A stretch of DNA of 45,032 bases, from the NCBI GenBank assembly GCA_001822095.1, contig MHPP01000032.1:1-45032 (forward strand), in the 5' to 3' direction. Below the pieces are notes generated by a model that saw only the letters and a list, made by a program, of their open reading frames with translations, was not told the DNA's origin and did no database searches. Below, piece by piece: positions 15,076 to 23,533 of the stretch (positions are counted from its first letter, which is position 1; each line of letters begins with the position of its first letter). The translations under genes were made by a program, and so were the position numbers. The DNA is from Candidatus Staskawiczbacteria bacterium RIFOXYC1_FULL_38_18. GTDB lineage: Bacteria; Patescibacteriota; Minisyncoccia; Minisyncoccales; Staskawiczbacteraceae.

Positions 15076-16674
15076 ATGATTTTATCTGACACGGATATCA
15101 AAAAAAGTATTTCTCAGGGAACGATTAAAATTAATCCTTCGCCGGATTTTGAGGAGCAGCTCGGGCCGTGCTCTTTAGACTTGCACCTGGGCAATAGTTT
15201 TAAAATTTTTAAAGTAAGCCGTTATCCTTTTATTGATTTAAAAAATGGCGTTAATGTTGACGAGATGATGGAAGAGGTTGTGATTAAGGATGGCGGTTCT
15301 TTTATTATACAGCCGCATGACTTTGTAATCGCAGTCACAAAAGAAGAAATAACTTTACCATCAAACATTATGGGAAGGTTGGATGGCAGAAGCTCTCTAG
15401 CCAGGCTGGGTTTGGTTATACATGTTACGGCAGCCAGATTTGATCCGGGTTGGAGGGGCAGGGCGGTTATGGAGTTGGGAAATTTGGGAACAGTCCCTAT
15501 TGTTTTATACAGCGGAATGAGGATTTGCGCCATGACTTTTGAAAGCATTTCTTCTTCGTCTGAAGTTCCGTACCTTGAGCAAGCAGACCATAAATATGCT
15601 GACCAAAGCGGAGCCACGGCCAGTAAAATATTAGAAGAGCCCGGGTTAAAAGCGGTTCCTATGGTTGGCGCTAAAATACCGTCAGCAAATAAAAATCACC
15701 CGGAATATCAATATTTAAATTTACTGCAAGAGCTAATTGACAAAGGTCACGAGCAGGTTGATGCCGGCACCGGCGTTAAAACATACAGCCTTTTCGGAAA
15801 ACAATTTAGGTTTGACCTTTCACAGGGATTTCCCTTGTTAACAACCAAAAAAGTTTTTTGGAAAGGGGTTGTGCAAGAGCTTTATTGGTTTATGAGCGGA
15901 CAAAAAAATATTAAGTATCTTGTAGATAATAATGTTCACATTTGGGATGACTATCCTTACCGAATTTACCGCGAAAAAATAACAAAAGGCCTTGAGAAAG
16001 AAATGACCAAAGAAGAATTTATAGAAAAAATTGCAACAGATAAAGACTTTGCGGAACTTCATGGAAATTTGCCGCACGTTTATGGAGATATGTGGAGGCA
16101 CTGGCCCACAAAAACCGACAGGACAATTGATCAGTTGCAATGGCTTATAAGTAATATTCGAAATGATAAAAGCACGCATAGCGCAATAGTTAATTCCTGG
16201 AATCCGGAATATCTTTACGAAATGGCCGCTCCCGGCGAAGCCTGCCGTTTTCCGATTTGCCACAATATGTTTCAAATAAATGCTAATGGCGGGCGGCTTT
16301 CTTTGCAGCTTTATCAGCGATCATGCGATGTATTTTTGGGAGTGCCATTCAATATTGCCAGTTATGCTTTGTTAACAATTATTTTGGCAAAAATAACCGG
16401 AAACGAACCCGGCGAATTTATCCATACTTTTGGAGACATCCATTACTATGAAAATCACTTGGATGCCGTAAAGGAACAGTTGCTTCGCGAGCCGTTGCCC
16501 TTCCCGACAGTTAAAATAGATCAAAATTTGAGAGAAATAGACGACTTTAAGCCGGAAAGTGTGGAACTTATTGGATATGAGTCGCATCCGCCAATTAAAG
16601 CATCTCTTTCGCCGGTGGGTGGCATAGTCACCAAAGATTGGAAAGAATTCGTACAAAACAGTAAAAAAAATTAA
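15076..16674 (+). CDS. Fused dCTP deaminase-thymidylate synthase
   Basis: A 532-aa fusion. Residues 1-~185 are a dCTP deaminase (LGPCSLDLHLG, RSSLARLGL, and VMELGN with the catalytic Glu position). Residues ~208-525 are a ThyA-type synthase: FPLLTTKKV, ELYWFMSG, IWDD, the nucleophile in RFPICHNMF (about C395), QRSCDVFLGVPFNIAS and GDIHYYENH. The usual dUMP-phosphate Arg in the N-terminal RTGTGT loop reads DAGTGVKT here, so that ligand seems missing or replaced by Lys. The fusion could pass deoxyuridine nucleotide from deaminase to synthase. If the first domain is only a deaminase, a dUTPase step is still needed, and the next gene may supply it. DHFR follows to recycle dihydrofolate. Confidence 0.9.
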   Translation: MILSDTDIKKSISQGTIKINPSPDFEEQLGPCSLDLHLGNSFKIFKVSRYPFIDLKNGVNVDEMMEEVVIKDGGSFIIQPHDFVIAVTKEEITLPSNIMGRLDGRSSLARLGLVIHVTAARFDPGWRGRAVMELGNLGTVPIVLYSGMRICAMTFESISSSSEVPYLEQADHKYADQSGATASKILEEPGLKAVPMVGAKIPSANKNHPEYQYLNLLQELIDKGHEQVDAGTGVKTYSLFGKQFRFDLSQGFPLLTTKKVFWKGVVQELYWFMSGQKNIKYLVDNNVHIWDDYPYRIYREKITKGLEKEMTKEEFIEKIATDKDFAELHGNLPHVYGDMWRHWPTKTDRTIDQLQWLISNIRNDKSTHSAIVNSWNPEYLYEMAAPGEACRFPICHNMFQINANGGRLSLQLYQRSCDVFLGVPFNIASYALLTIILAKITGNEPGEFIHTFGDIHYYENHLDAVKEQLLREPLPFPTVKIDQNLREIDDFKPESVELIGYESHPPIKASLSPVGGIVTKDWKEFVQNSKKN

Positions 16675-16685
16675 AAATAAAAAAT

Positions 16686-17225
16686 ATGTTTTTAGGAGCA
16701 AAACAATTATTACAATTAGTAAAAGACAAAAAATTAATGGAGGGCCTTTGCGAGCGCGAATTAACTTCTCCGGAGGGTGCGGGCTTTGACATAAGAATAG
16801 GGGAGATATATAAAATTTCAGGCAAGGGCTTTATGGGCGTTACAGAAAGAGAAACTCCAAAAATGGAGCTCGTCGCAAAATACGAAGAAGGAAAAAGCAC
16901 AAAAATAACATTAGAACCCAAAGTTTATTATTTAATGAAGACGATAGAAAAGGTAAACATGCCAGAAGACCTTTTGGCAATTTCTACGCCAAGGTCAACC
17001 TTATTCCGTTCGGGAGTTTATATTTTTGGCGGGCAAGTGCCTCCGGGATATTGCGGAGAGTTATCAATGGGCATATACAATTTTAGGGACGAGCCTTTTG
17101 AGCTGGAAATGGGAGCAAGAGTATTGCATATTATGTTTTCTGAAGTGGCCGGAGAATCAAATCTTTACAGAGGCCAATGGCAGGGGGGCAGAGTAACAAC
17201 CGAGCAAAAAGAAAAGCAGATTTAA
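16686..17225 (+). CDS. Second dCTP deaminase/dUTPase-fold protein
   Basis: A 179-aa protein of the DCD/dUTPase superfamily, marked by STPRSTLFRSGVYIFGGQV and PPGYCGELSMGIYNF. The Ser-x-Leu-x-Arg and Gly-rich patterns resemble trimeric dUTPase/DCD active sites but differ from the dCTP-deaminase form (RSSLARLG) seen in the upstream fusion. It may therefore hydrolyse dUTP to dUMP and complete the route dCTP to dUTP to dUMP to dTMP. It lies 11 nt after the fusion gene. Its activity needs an assay, as the superfamily is hard to split by eye. Confidence 0.75.
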   Translation: MFLGAKQLLQLVKDKKLMEGLCERELTSPEGAGFDIRIGEIYKISGKGFMGVTERETPKMELVAKYEEGKSTKITLEPKVYYLMKTIEKVNMPEDLLAISTPRSTLFRSGVYIFGGQVPPGYCGELSMGIYNFRDEPFELEMGARVLHIMFSEVAGESNLYRGQWQGGRVTTEQKEKQI

Positions 17226-17230
17226 TTTCT

Positions 17231-17261
17231 AAAAAACAGCTTGAAACTCAGGCTGTTTTTT
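17231..17261 (+). terminator. Intrinsic terminator between the DCD-like gene and folA
   Basis: A long stem AAAAAACAGCTTGA/TCAGGCTGTTTTTT with loop AAC. It begins about 5 nt after the DCD-like stop and may only partly stop transcription into folA. Confidence 0.75.
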
Positions 17262-17285
17262 AGTATATTAAAGCAATATAAAAGT

Positions 17286-17774
17286 ATGATATCAATAATT
17301 GTGGCGTGTGCAGAAAACCGCGTAATAGGAAATAAAAATACTTTGCCATGGCATTTGCCTGCTGATTTTAAATATTTTAAAGAAACAACATTGGGCAAAA
17401 CAATTGTAATGGGATTAAATACTTTCAAATCTATTGGAGCCAAGCCGTTGCCGGGAAGAAAAAACGTAGTTCTAAACAACGACCCAAATTACGTTCCGCC
17501 CGAAGGCTGTTTTTTGGCAAAATCAATTGAAGAAGTTGTTGAAATGGGCAAAAAGGAGCCGGAAGTAATGATTTGCGGAGGAGCTTCGGTGTATAAACAA
17601 TTTTTGCCTTTGGCTCAAAGATTGTATTTAACTTATGTTAAGGCGAGTCCGGAGGGCGACACATATTTTCCAGAAGTTAATACGGAAGAATGGAAAGAGA
17701 CAAAAAGGGAAGATCATAAAGCCGATGATAAAAACAAATATGATTATTCATTTGTAATATTAGAGAGAAAATAA
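17286..17774 (+). CDS. folA: Dihydrofolate reductase
   Basis: The track ORF opens at 17241 inside the upstream terminator hairpin; ATG 17286 gives MISIIVACAENRVIG, the normal DHFR start, and 162 aa. Motifs: NTLPWHLPADFKYFK (substrate and cofactor binding), VMGLNTFKSIG, LPGRKNVV, the glycine pair in MICGGASVYKQFLP and a final YSFVILER strand. It reduces dihydrofolate to tetrahydrofolate with NADPH, which is needed because ThyA-type synthase oxidises the folate. gatB follows after 2 nt. Confidence 0.93.
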   Translation: MISIIVACAENRVIGNKNTLPWHLPADFKYFKETTLGKTIVMGLNTFKSIGAKPLPGRKNVVLNNDPNYVPPEGCFLAKSIEEVVEMGKKEPEVMICGGASVYKQFLPLAQRLYLTYVKASPEGDTYFPEVNTEEWKETKREDHKADDKNKYDYSFVILERK

Positions 17775-17776
17775 AC

Positions 17777-19219
17777 ATGGCATATAAACCAACCATCGGT
17801 TTAGAAATACACGCAGAGCTGAAAACAAATTCAAAAATGTTTTGCGGATGTAAAAACGATCCTGACGAAAAACGGCCGAATTATAATATTTGTCCGGTAT
17901 GCACGGCGCAACCCGGGGCGCTTCCTGTTGCAAATGAAGACGCGATAAAAAAAGTTATCAAAACGGGACTGGCTTTAAATTGTAAAATTGCTGAGGACTC
18001 AAAGTTTGACAGAAAAAATTATTTTTATCCAGATTTGCCAAAAGGTTATCAGATTTCACAGTACGACCAGCCGTTATGCGAAGGCGGATTTTTGGAAATT
18101 GACGGGCATAAAATAAGGATAACAAGAATACATTTGGAGGAGGACACTGGCTCCTTAAACCATCCGGAGGGCGCAGATTATTCTCTGGTAAACTTAAACA
18201 GGGCAGGAGTACCTTTGATGGAACTTGTGACAGAACCAGATATCACTTCGGGCAAAGAGGCAAGAAAGTTTGGACAAGAGCTTCAGATGATTTTAAAATA
18301 TCTTGGAGTTTCGGATGCTGATATGGAAAAGGGGCAAATGAGGGTTGAGGTTAATATAAGTATTTCTAAGGGCAAAACTCTGGGCACAAAAGTTGAAATT
18401 AAAAATTTAAACTCTTTTCGCGTTGTTGAAAAGGCCGTTGATTTTGAAATAAAAAGACAGGAAGAGGTTTTGGAATCCGGAGAAAAAGTGGTGCAGGAAA
18501 CGCGGGGATGGCACGACAAAAAAGAAATTACTTTCAGCCAGCGTGAAAAAGAAGAAGCACACGATTACAGGTATTTTCCTGAGCCCGATTTATTGCCAAT
18601 GCATTTTGACAAAGACTATGTAAAAGAGATAGAATTAAGTATGCCAGAATTGCCGGATAAAAAAAGAGGAAGGTTTAAAAAAGAGTATGGGCTGGATGAC
18701 GCCTCTGTTGAGTTTTTTGTTGCTAATAAAAATTTAAGTGAATATTTTGAAAAAGTTGTTTCCGAATTTGAGGAGTGGACAGAAGAAAATGATAACCATA
18801 AAAAAGCCAGCAAACTGGTTGCCAATTATTTAATTTCAGATATTAAGGGTTTGTTGGGTAATAACGAGTTTAATGAAGCAGAGTTCAAAGTCACGCCGGA
18901 GAACTTTGCCGAATTTATAAAAATGCTTTACAAAGATGAAATTTCCAGCAAAGTTGCCAAAATGGTTTTGCTTGATATGTTTAATACGGGAGCCGACCCA
19001 TCACAAATTGTGGAGGATAATAAACTGGGGCGAATGACAGATGATTCTGAGCTTGAAAAAATTATAAAAGAAGTTATTTCAAAAAATCCAAAAGCTGTGG
19101 AGGACTACAAAGCGGGTAAACAAAACGCAATCCAGTTTTTGTCCGGGCAGGTGATGGCCGCAACAAGAGGAACGGCCAAGCCAGAAAAAGTTCAAGAGTT
19201 GTTAAAAAAACTTATTTAA
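17777..19219 (+). CDS. gatB: Aspartyl/glutamyl-tRNA amidotransferase subunit B
   Basis: A 480-aa GatB of normal length. The N-terminal kinase-like cradle starts PTIGLEIHAEL, with a zinc site made by MFCGC and CPVC. DRKNYFYPDLPKGYQISQ is the signature segment. The C-terminal helical and YqeY-like domains end in QVMAATRGTAKPEKV. With GatA and GatC (not in the window) it converts Glu-tRNA-Gln or Asp-tRNA-Asn to the correct charged tRNA. It is 2 nt from folA and ends at a terminator. Confidence 0.95.
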   Translation: MAYKPTIGLEIHAELKTNSKMFCGCKNDPDEKRPNYNICPVCTAQPGALPVANEDAIKKVIKTGLALNCKIAEDSKFDRKNYFYPDLPKGYQISQYDQPLCEGGFLEIDGHKIRITRIHLEEDTGSLNHPEGADYSLVNLNRAGVPLMELVTEPDITSGKEARKFGQELQMILKYLGVSDADMEKGQMRVEVNISISKGKTLGTKVEIKNLNSFRVVEKAVDFEIKRQEEVLESGEKVVQETRGWHDKKEITFSQREKEEAHDYRYFPEPDLLPMHFDKDYVKEIELSMPELPDKKRGRFKKEYGLDDASVEFFVANKNLSEYFEKVVSEFEEWTEENDNHKKASKLVANYLISDIKGLLGNNEFNEAEFKVTPENFAEFIKMLYKDEISSKVAKMVLLDMFNTGADPSQIVEDNKLGRMTDDSELEKIIKEVISKNPKAVEDYKAGKQNAIQFLSGQVMAATRGTAKPEKVQELLKKLI

Positions 19220-19230
19220 AGCAAATAAAG

Positions 19231-19257
19231 AGCGCTTCGGCAACGCGGGCGCTTTTT
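19231..19257 (+). terminator. Terminator shared by gatB and the converging small membrane gene
   Basis: Stem AGCGC/GCGCT with a 13-nt loop followed by TTTT in the plus direction. The minus strand also runs into a T-rich stretch (CTCTTTATTT), so it can serve the 61-aa gene. Confidence 0.75.
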
Positions 19258-19260
19258 GGT

Positions 19261-19446
19261 TCAGCGGAAAAAGTATTTTACGTAAAGGGATATTATCCCC
19301 GCTAGTACAGTTGAGACTATGGGGGTAAGTACACTCGCAACCAGCACTCGTCGTGATTTTGTTCTCGGAATATATAGGGCGGCAAGATAAATGCCCGCCA
19401 CCGAGAGCATGGCAATCACATCCAGCAGGGCATTGATCAAATCCAT
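19261..19446 (-). CDS. Small two-helix membrane protein (61 aa), unknown
   Basis: 61 aa with two hydrophobic helices (about 4-26 and 34-57) separated by a basic loop PRTKSRR, so the loop is probably cytoplasmic. No family recognised. The start is decided by a clear SD (GGGAGG) 8 nt upstream, unlike the surrounding core genes. A consensus promoter lies at the miaA stop and a terminator follows, making a monocistronic unit. Two-helix peptides of this size can be toxins, holin-like or regulatory membrane peptides, but nothing here decides between these. Confidence 0.6.
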   Translation of the reverse strand: MDLINALLDVIAMLSVAGIYLAALYIPRTKSRRVLVASVLTPIVSTVLAGIISLYVKYFFR

Positions 19447-19494
19447 TTTACAGCCTCCCTTCCATGAGAACTGCGGGACGAAAGAGCTATAAAT

Positions 19495-19523
19495 ATATTA
19501 CTATTTATTTAAAAATATGTCAA
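19495..19523 (-). promoter_or_regulatory. Promoter of the 61-aa membrane gene
   Basis: Minus strand: TTGACA (19523-19518), a 17-bp spacer and TAATAT (19500-19495). The -35 lies within the last codons of miaA. Confidence 0.7.
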
Positions 19524-20436
19524 TACGCTGCTTTGCTTTATGGGAACCACTTATCCAGATAATCCTTTTATCCCTCTGAAACCACGTCATTTGCCGTTTT
19601 GCAAAATGCTCAGATTCCTTTTGTATTTTTTCAATCATTTGCTCTTTTGATATTTTGTTTTGTAAATATTGTGCGACAAACCTGTATTCTAAGCCAAATT
19701 CCTCCAGCCTTTTCCACGATAAAGCTCTATGAAGTTTTTTGACTTCATTTATCATTGCGTTTTTTTTCAGTCTTTTTGCCAGGCGTTTATGGATATTCTT
19801 TTTTAACTCGCCGGGCGATTTTTTAATGCCGATTTGCAGGATAGAAAATTGGGATGTCAGACGTCCCGATTTTTGAACGGGTTTACCAGTCTTTAAAACA
19901 ATTTCAAGCGCCCTGACTAATCTGCGCGGATTTTTAGCATCAATATTTTTTGCCCTCTTTGGGTCAAGTTTTTTTAATTTTTTAAACATTCCCCCAACGC
20001 CCAATTTTTCCAATTTTTTTCTCAATTTCCAGTCCGGCTTAACTTCCGGAATTACAATTCCATCAACAACAGACTGAATATAAAATCCGGTCCCGCCAAC
20101 TATAATTGGCAATTTCCCGCGCTTTTGGATATTTTTAATTGCTTTTAACGCCAATTTTTGATATTGGGCTAAGGTAAACCTTCTTTTTGGATTGGCAACA
20201 TCCAAAAGCCAGTGGGAGATGCCTTGCATTTCTTTTTTTGTTATTTTACCGGAGCCGATATCCAGCCCCTTGTAAACCTGCCTTGAATCAGCCGAAATAA
20301 TTTCCGCTCCTTCTATGCCGAACTTATTTCGCCCTGAGCGTAGCCGAAGGGCTAATTTCACGGCCAAGTCGCTTTTTCCTGAAGCCGTCGGCCCCAAAAT
20401 TACAACTAGTTTGTTTTTTGTGCTGGCTGTTGACAT
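19501..20436 (-). CDS. miaA: tRNA dimethylallyltransferase MiaA
   Basis: A 311-aa protein with the P-loop LGPTASGKS (about 14-22), IISADSRQVYKGLDIG and the IVGGTGFYIQ motif. It transfers dimethylallyl to A37 of tRNAs reading UNN codons, producing the substrate for MiaB. Between KLALRL and EIISADS there are about 13 extra residues (RSGRNKFGIEGA) compared with the usual short link. Their DNA contains a CCCTTCGGCTACGCTCAGGG-type repeat. The start codon overlaps the -35 of a plus-strand unit, and a 236-nt gap separates it from miaB. Confidence 0.92.
   Translation of the reverse strand: MSTASTKNKLVVILGPTASGKSDLAVKLALRLRSGRNKFGIEGAEIISADSRQVYKGLDIGSGKITKKEMQGISHWLLDVANPKRRFTLAQYQKLALKAIKNIQKRGKLPIIVGGTGFYIQSVVDGIVIPEVKPDWKLRKKLEKLGVGGMFKKLKKLDPKRAKNIDAKNPRRLVRALEIVLKTGKPVQKSGRLTSQFSILQIGIKKSPGELKKNIHKRLAKRLKKNAMINEVKKLHRALSWKRLEEFGLEYRFVAQYLQNKISKEQMIEKIQKESEHFAKRQMTWFQRDKRIIWISGSHKAKQRIDIFLNK
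20332..20351. repeat. Repeat element inside miaA
   Basis: CCCTGAGCGTAGCCGAAGGG lies in frame within the extra residues between the P-loop helix and the IISADS motif. It has the same pattern as gyrB 1275-1294. Confidence 0.5.
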
Positions 20437-20458
20437 GGTTATTTTTATGTGATAAGAT
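20430..20458 (+). promoter_or_regulatory. Plus-strand promoter at the miaA start
   Basis: TTGACA (20430-20435), a 17-bp spacer and TAAGAT (20453-20458). It overlaps the miaA start codon on the other strand and fires into the miaA-miaB spacer. Confidence 0.65.
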
Positions 20459-20464
20459 ATTTCT

Positions 20465-20684
20465 ATCGTGGACTTCGGTCCGTTTTACGTTCCTTTCACT
20501 CGGAGAGTCACATGACTCGCTTGACCCACTCCATTTCTTTCGTCTCGATCTCCTGACGCCGGGCACGGCCCACCACGATGAGCGACACTGGTCGCTCAAA
20601 ATGGTGATCGGTACCCCCAGGCCCCAACAACATTTTGCTAATACCAATAGCACCATGTCGCTGGGGCTCTTTTCATACAATTTT
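20465..20684 (+). ncRNA. Candidate structured RNA, antisense in the miaB-miaA spacer
   Basis: A promoter (20430-20458) and a terminator (20621-20673) bound a transcript of about 220 nt with several compact hairpins. These are GGAC-TTCG-GTCC (20470-20481, a UUCG tetraloop at the 5' end), GAGTC-ACAT-GACTC (20504-20517) and GAGCGAC-ACTG-GTCGCTC (20580-20597, perfect). The only SD-led frame (ATG 20512, MTRLTHSISFVSIS) is 14 codons and its ATG sits in a hairpin. A longer frame in the track lacks a start within the transcript. It would be complementary to any miaB-miaA readthrough mRNA. I recognise no known RNA family. A regulated short peptide is the alternative. Confidence 0.45.
20621..20673 (+). 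terminator. Branched terminator of the miaA-miaB spacer RNA
   Basis: An outer GCCCCA/TGGGGC stem (extendable with mismatches) encloses an inner TGCTA-ATACCAA-TAGCA hairpin and is followed by TCTTTT. The T run overlaps the miaB stop codon. Confidence 0.7.
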
Positions 20685-21929
20685 ACCATGTAAAATAAAT
20701 GGGCGGGCTTCGATGATTTTTACCTTAAGCATTTTTCCTAAAAGGTTTTCTTGGGAAACAACCTTTATTGTTTTATATTGTTCGTTTTTGCCAAAATAGC
20801 TGTCTTTTCTATGTTCATTAAATAAAACTAGTGTTTCTTTTCCGATAAATTTTTTATTATGCTCCAGCGCGGTCTCTTTTAGGATATCTGTTAGGATTTT
20901 TTCGCGATTTTTCTTTTCTGTCAGCGAAACGTTATCTTTAAGTTTGGCCGCTGCCGTGCCGGCGCGCGCAGAATATTTGTTTATATAGGCCATGTCATAT
21001 TTTACCTCGCGGAATAGTTTTGCGGTATTTAAAAATTGCTTTTTTGTTTCGTCCGGAAAACCCACAATTATATCAGTTGAAATGGCGATGTCGGGAATTT
21101 TTTCTCTTAACTTTTTTATTTTATTTTTATATTCGGCGACTGTGTAGTGGCGGTTCATTGATTTTAAAACTTTATCATCTCCGGACTGCACGGGCAAGTT
21201 TAAGTATGGGGTTATGTGTCCATGCTCAGCCATGGCGTTGATAACGTCGTCGTCAAAATCTTTTGGATGAGAGGAAGTGAATCTCACCCAGAATTCGCCT
21301 GGAATATCGTTTATCTTTTTTAAGAGTTTTGAAAAATTTGTTGAGCAATCTTTATAGGAATTTACATTTTGGCCCAAAAGCCAAATTTCTTTGTAGCCGT
21401 TTCTGATGAGATTTCTTACTTCTGAAATTGTTTCTTTTGCCGGCCGTGAAATTTCCCTTTCTCTTGTGTAGGGAACTACGCAGTAGGCGCAAAAGTTATT
21501 GCAGCCGGTCATAATCGGTACGTTTGCAGAAAACTGGTTTTCGTATTTTGGGGCAACATCCAGATAGTTTTCTGCATTTTTAACCTTTTTAATGCCCAAA
21601 ATCTCCGGAATCCTTTTAATGTCTTTTATATCCAAGACAATATCAAAGCCTTCAATAAATATTTTTTTGTCTTTTTTAAGCACGCAGCCAGTCAGTATAG
21701 TTTGTAGTTTATGGTTGGTAGTTTTTAGTTTACGAAATTTTTCTACAAGCCCGTGTATCCTGTCAACAGCAGACTGCCTTATTGAGCACATTGTCACAAT
21801 AATTACATCGGCCTTGGTTATATCGTCAGTTTTAGTATATTTTGCAGATTCCAAAACAGAAGCAACGCGTTCTGCGTCGCTTATATTCATCTGGCATCCA
21901 AAAACTATAACGTGATATTTTTTCATCAC
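20673..21929 (-). CDS. miaB: tRNA-2-methylthio-N6-dimethylallyladenosine synthase MiaB
   Basis: A 418-aa methylthiotransferase. The UPF0004 domain supplies three cluster Cys (VFGCQMN, VTMCSIR and TGCVLKK). The radical SAM motif is CNNFCAYC. A short C-terminal TRAM-like domain ends in PFILHGKIV. It adds the methylthio group to i6A37 made by MiaA, so the two genes belong to one pathway. Its start overlaps the upstream membrane gene by 4 nt. MtaB/RimO paralogues are the alternative, but the adjacent miaA supports MiaB. Confidence 0.92.
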   Translation of the reverse strand: MMKKYHVIVFGCQMNISDAERVASVLESAKYTKTDDITKADVIIVTMCSIRQSAVDRIHGLVEKFRKLKTTNHKLQTILTGCVLKKDKKIFIEGFDIVLDIKDIKRIPEILGIKKVKNAENYLDVAPKYENQFSANVPIMTGCNNFCAYCVVPYTREREISRPAKETISEVRNLIRNGYKEIWLLGQNVNSYKDCSTNFSKLLKKINDIPGEFWVRFTSSHPKDFDDDVINAMAEHGHITPYLNLPVQSGDDKVLKSMNRHYTVAEYKNKIKKLREKIPDIAISTDIIVGFPDETKKQFLNTAKLFREVKYDMAYINKYSARAGTAAAKLKDNVSLTEKKNREKILTDILKETALEHNKKFIGKETLVLFNEHRKDSYFGKNEQYKTIKVVSQENLLGKMLKVKIIEARPFILHGKIV

Positions 21930-23533
21930 CTTATTTCTTCCTTGCGTTCTTTTATAAAATAGCGCCAGCCTTCCAAAAATTCCACAAAAGCTGAAAAGGG
22001 CATATCAATTAAAGCATTGAAAAACGCGGCTATGGCGTTATAGCGCCTCCACTTGTTTGAAAGCCATTTGCCAAGCCCTTGGACGGGCAGAAAGAATATA
22101 TCAGCCAAAAAACCAAAAAAACCTTCTTTTTCCGGTTCCATTGTAAGCTCCTGTGCCCGCTTTGCTACGGCTGTTCCTGCAAATAATATTAGGGCAATAA
22201 ATATAATATCTATAAATATTGAAATGGCCGGAAAATTAAAGTAATTCAACGCAAAGATTATTGCTCCAAAAGTTATAAAAGAAGAAAAAACATACACCAG
22301 AGAAAGAAACATCCTCATGGCAACGTTCTTTCTTCTATTGAGCTTTATTTCATAGGCGTCAATTTTTTCTGTCTTGTAGGTTATTTTCATTGTTTCCATA
22401 ACAACCGTATTCAGGTTTTTTGAGGAGGGCTTTTTTATTGAGATAACTATTAAAAACATAAGCGCCGTGGGTATTGCAACATCGGCGGCAAATATTGCTG
22501 GATTTGTTGAACTTCTTGTAACCACATCTATTATCCACTCTAAAATTACAAGAGAAAGTATTTTTGTTGCAAAAATTGAAATTGTCGAATAAACAGCGGC
22601 CCTTGAAATCCTGGTTTTTAGGGTGGCGGCTCTCTTTGTGTAGGCGTCTTTTATTTTGCCCTCCAGGATTTTTGGGTCTGAAATTTCTCCATTCTCGTTT
22701 TGAAACAAAATATCCCCAAGCAATAAATACGGAGTGTCGTACCTTTCGCAGACAGCGTAAAATTTATTTGAAAGGGGGTTAAGCAGGTTCTTTTCTATTT
22801 CTTGCCACGAAACAAAAATATCACGCGAAATGTCCGCAATTAATTGCCGGCTCGGTTTGTTCCATTCAGGATATTTATATTTTAACAGGTTGTAGCTAAT
22901 TATTGGCTTATCCAGTTTAAACAGGGCATGGCACACGGCAATATAGATTTGAATATCCTTTTCACTCTTTTTTAAAAGTCCCTTTTCGTAAATTTTGTTT
23001 GAAATTTTTATTTTTTCCTTCATCGCCCAAAACATATATTCAATCAGGGCTATTTCCTTAATTGCCGGAGCCAGCAAGTCTTCTATTTCGCAGGCAGCAA
23101 CATCCAACAGCCAATTGTAAAAATTTAATCCAGCTTTTCCATTCTTATTTTCGGGATTATTTTTTAAGATAAAAACATACTTGCTTATTATGTTTTGGAC
23201 GTCCTTAATTTTTGATTCCTCAATTTTGTCATTTGGAAAATGACCGCCCCGTATTAATTCTAAAACTAACCCTTCAGCCATTTCGCCGTTTTCAGGAAAA
23301 TTATTGAGCTCAAGCTCAAAAAATCTCCGTTTCAGTTTTCTGATAATTGCGGCCCTGCGCATTAAATGCTCTTCTTTCCATTCAACAACAGTACGCACTT
23401 TTTCATAAAAAGCAGCCACGCTTAAAGCGACCTCGTCCACGTTTATCGTGGCCGCGCCTTCTTTTTGAAGCCCAGATTTTTTTGCAAAATTATATTGGGA
23501 GATTAACTTTTTTGTTGCCTCGGAAAGTTCCAT
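21926..23533 (-). CDS. Large membrane protein of unknown function (535 aa)
   Basis: No family recognised. The first ~300 residues are soluble, helical and charged. Then come hydrophobic helices at about 310-335, 345-365, 405-430 and 433-455, and a basic C-terminal region (about 460-535) with amphipathic segments such as FFGFLADIFFLPVQGLGKWL. No catalytic motif is visible. It is translationally coupled on both sides (1-nt overlap with thrS, 4 nt with miaB), so expression follows thrS and miaB. Conservation of this neighbourhood in relatives would be the best clue to its role. Confidence 0.65.
   Translation of the reverse strand: MELSEATKKLISQYNFAKKSGLQKEGAATINVDEVALSVAAFYEKVRTVVEWKEEHLMRRAAIIRKLKRRFFELELNNFPENGEMAEGLVLELIRGGHFPNDKIEESKIKDVQNIISKYVFILKNNPENKNGKAGLNFYNWLLDVAACEIEDLLAPAIKEIALIEYMFWAMKEKIKISNKIYEKGLLKKSEKDIQIYIAVCHALFKLDKPIISYNLLKYKYPEWNKPSRQLIADISRDIFVSWQEIEKNLLNPLSNKFYAVCERYDTPYLLLGDILFQNENGEISDPKILEGKIKDAYTKRAATLKTRISRAAVYSTISIFATKILSLVILEWIIDVVTRSSTNPAIFAADVAIPTALMFLIVISIKKPSSKNLNTVVMETMKITYKTEKIDAYEIKLNRRKNVAMRMFLSLVYVFSSFITFGAIIFALNYFNFPAISIFIDIIFIALILFAGTAVAKRAQELTMEPEKEGFFGFLADIFFLPVQGLGKWLSNKWRRYNAIAAFFNALIDMPFSAFVEFLEGWRYFIKERKEEIR

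Noticed and set aside
20418-20693. 91-aa plus-strand ORF in the miaA-miaB spacer
   Set aside because: It needs a TTG start upstream of the predicted transcription start, has no SD and shows no protein-like pattern. Treated as part of a structured RNA unit.
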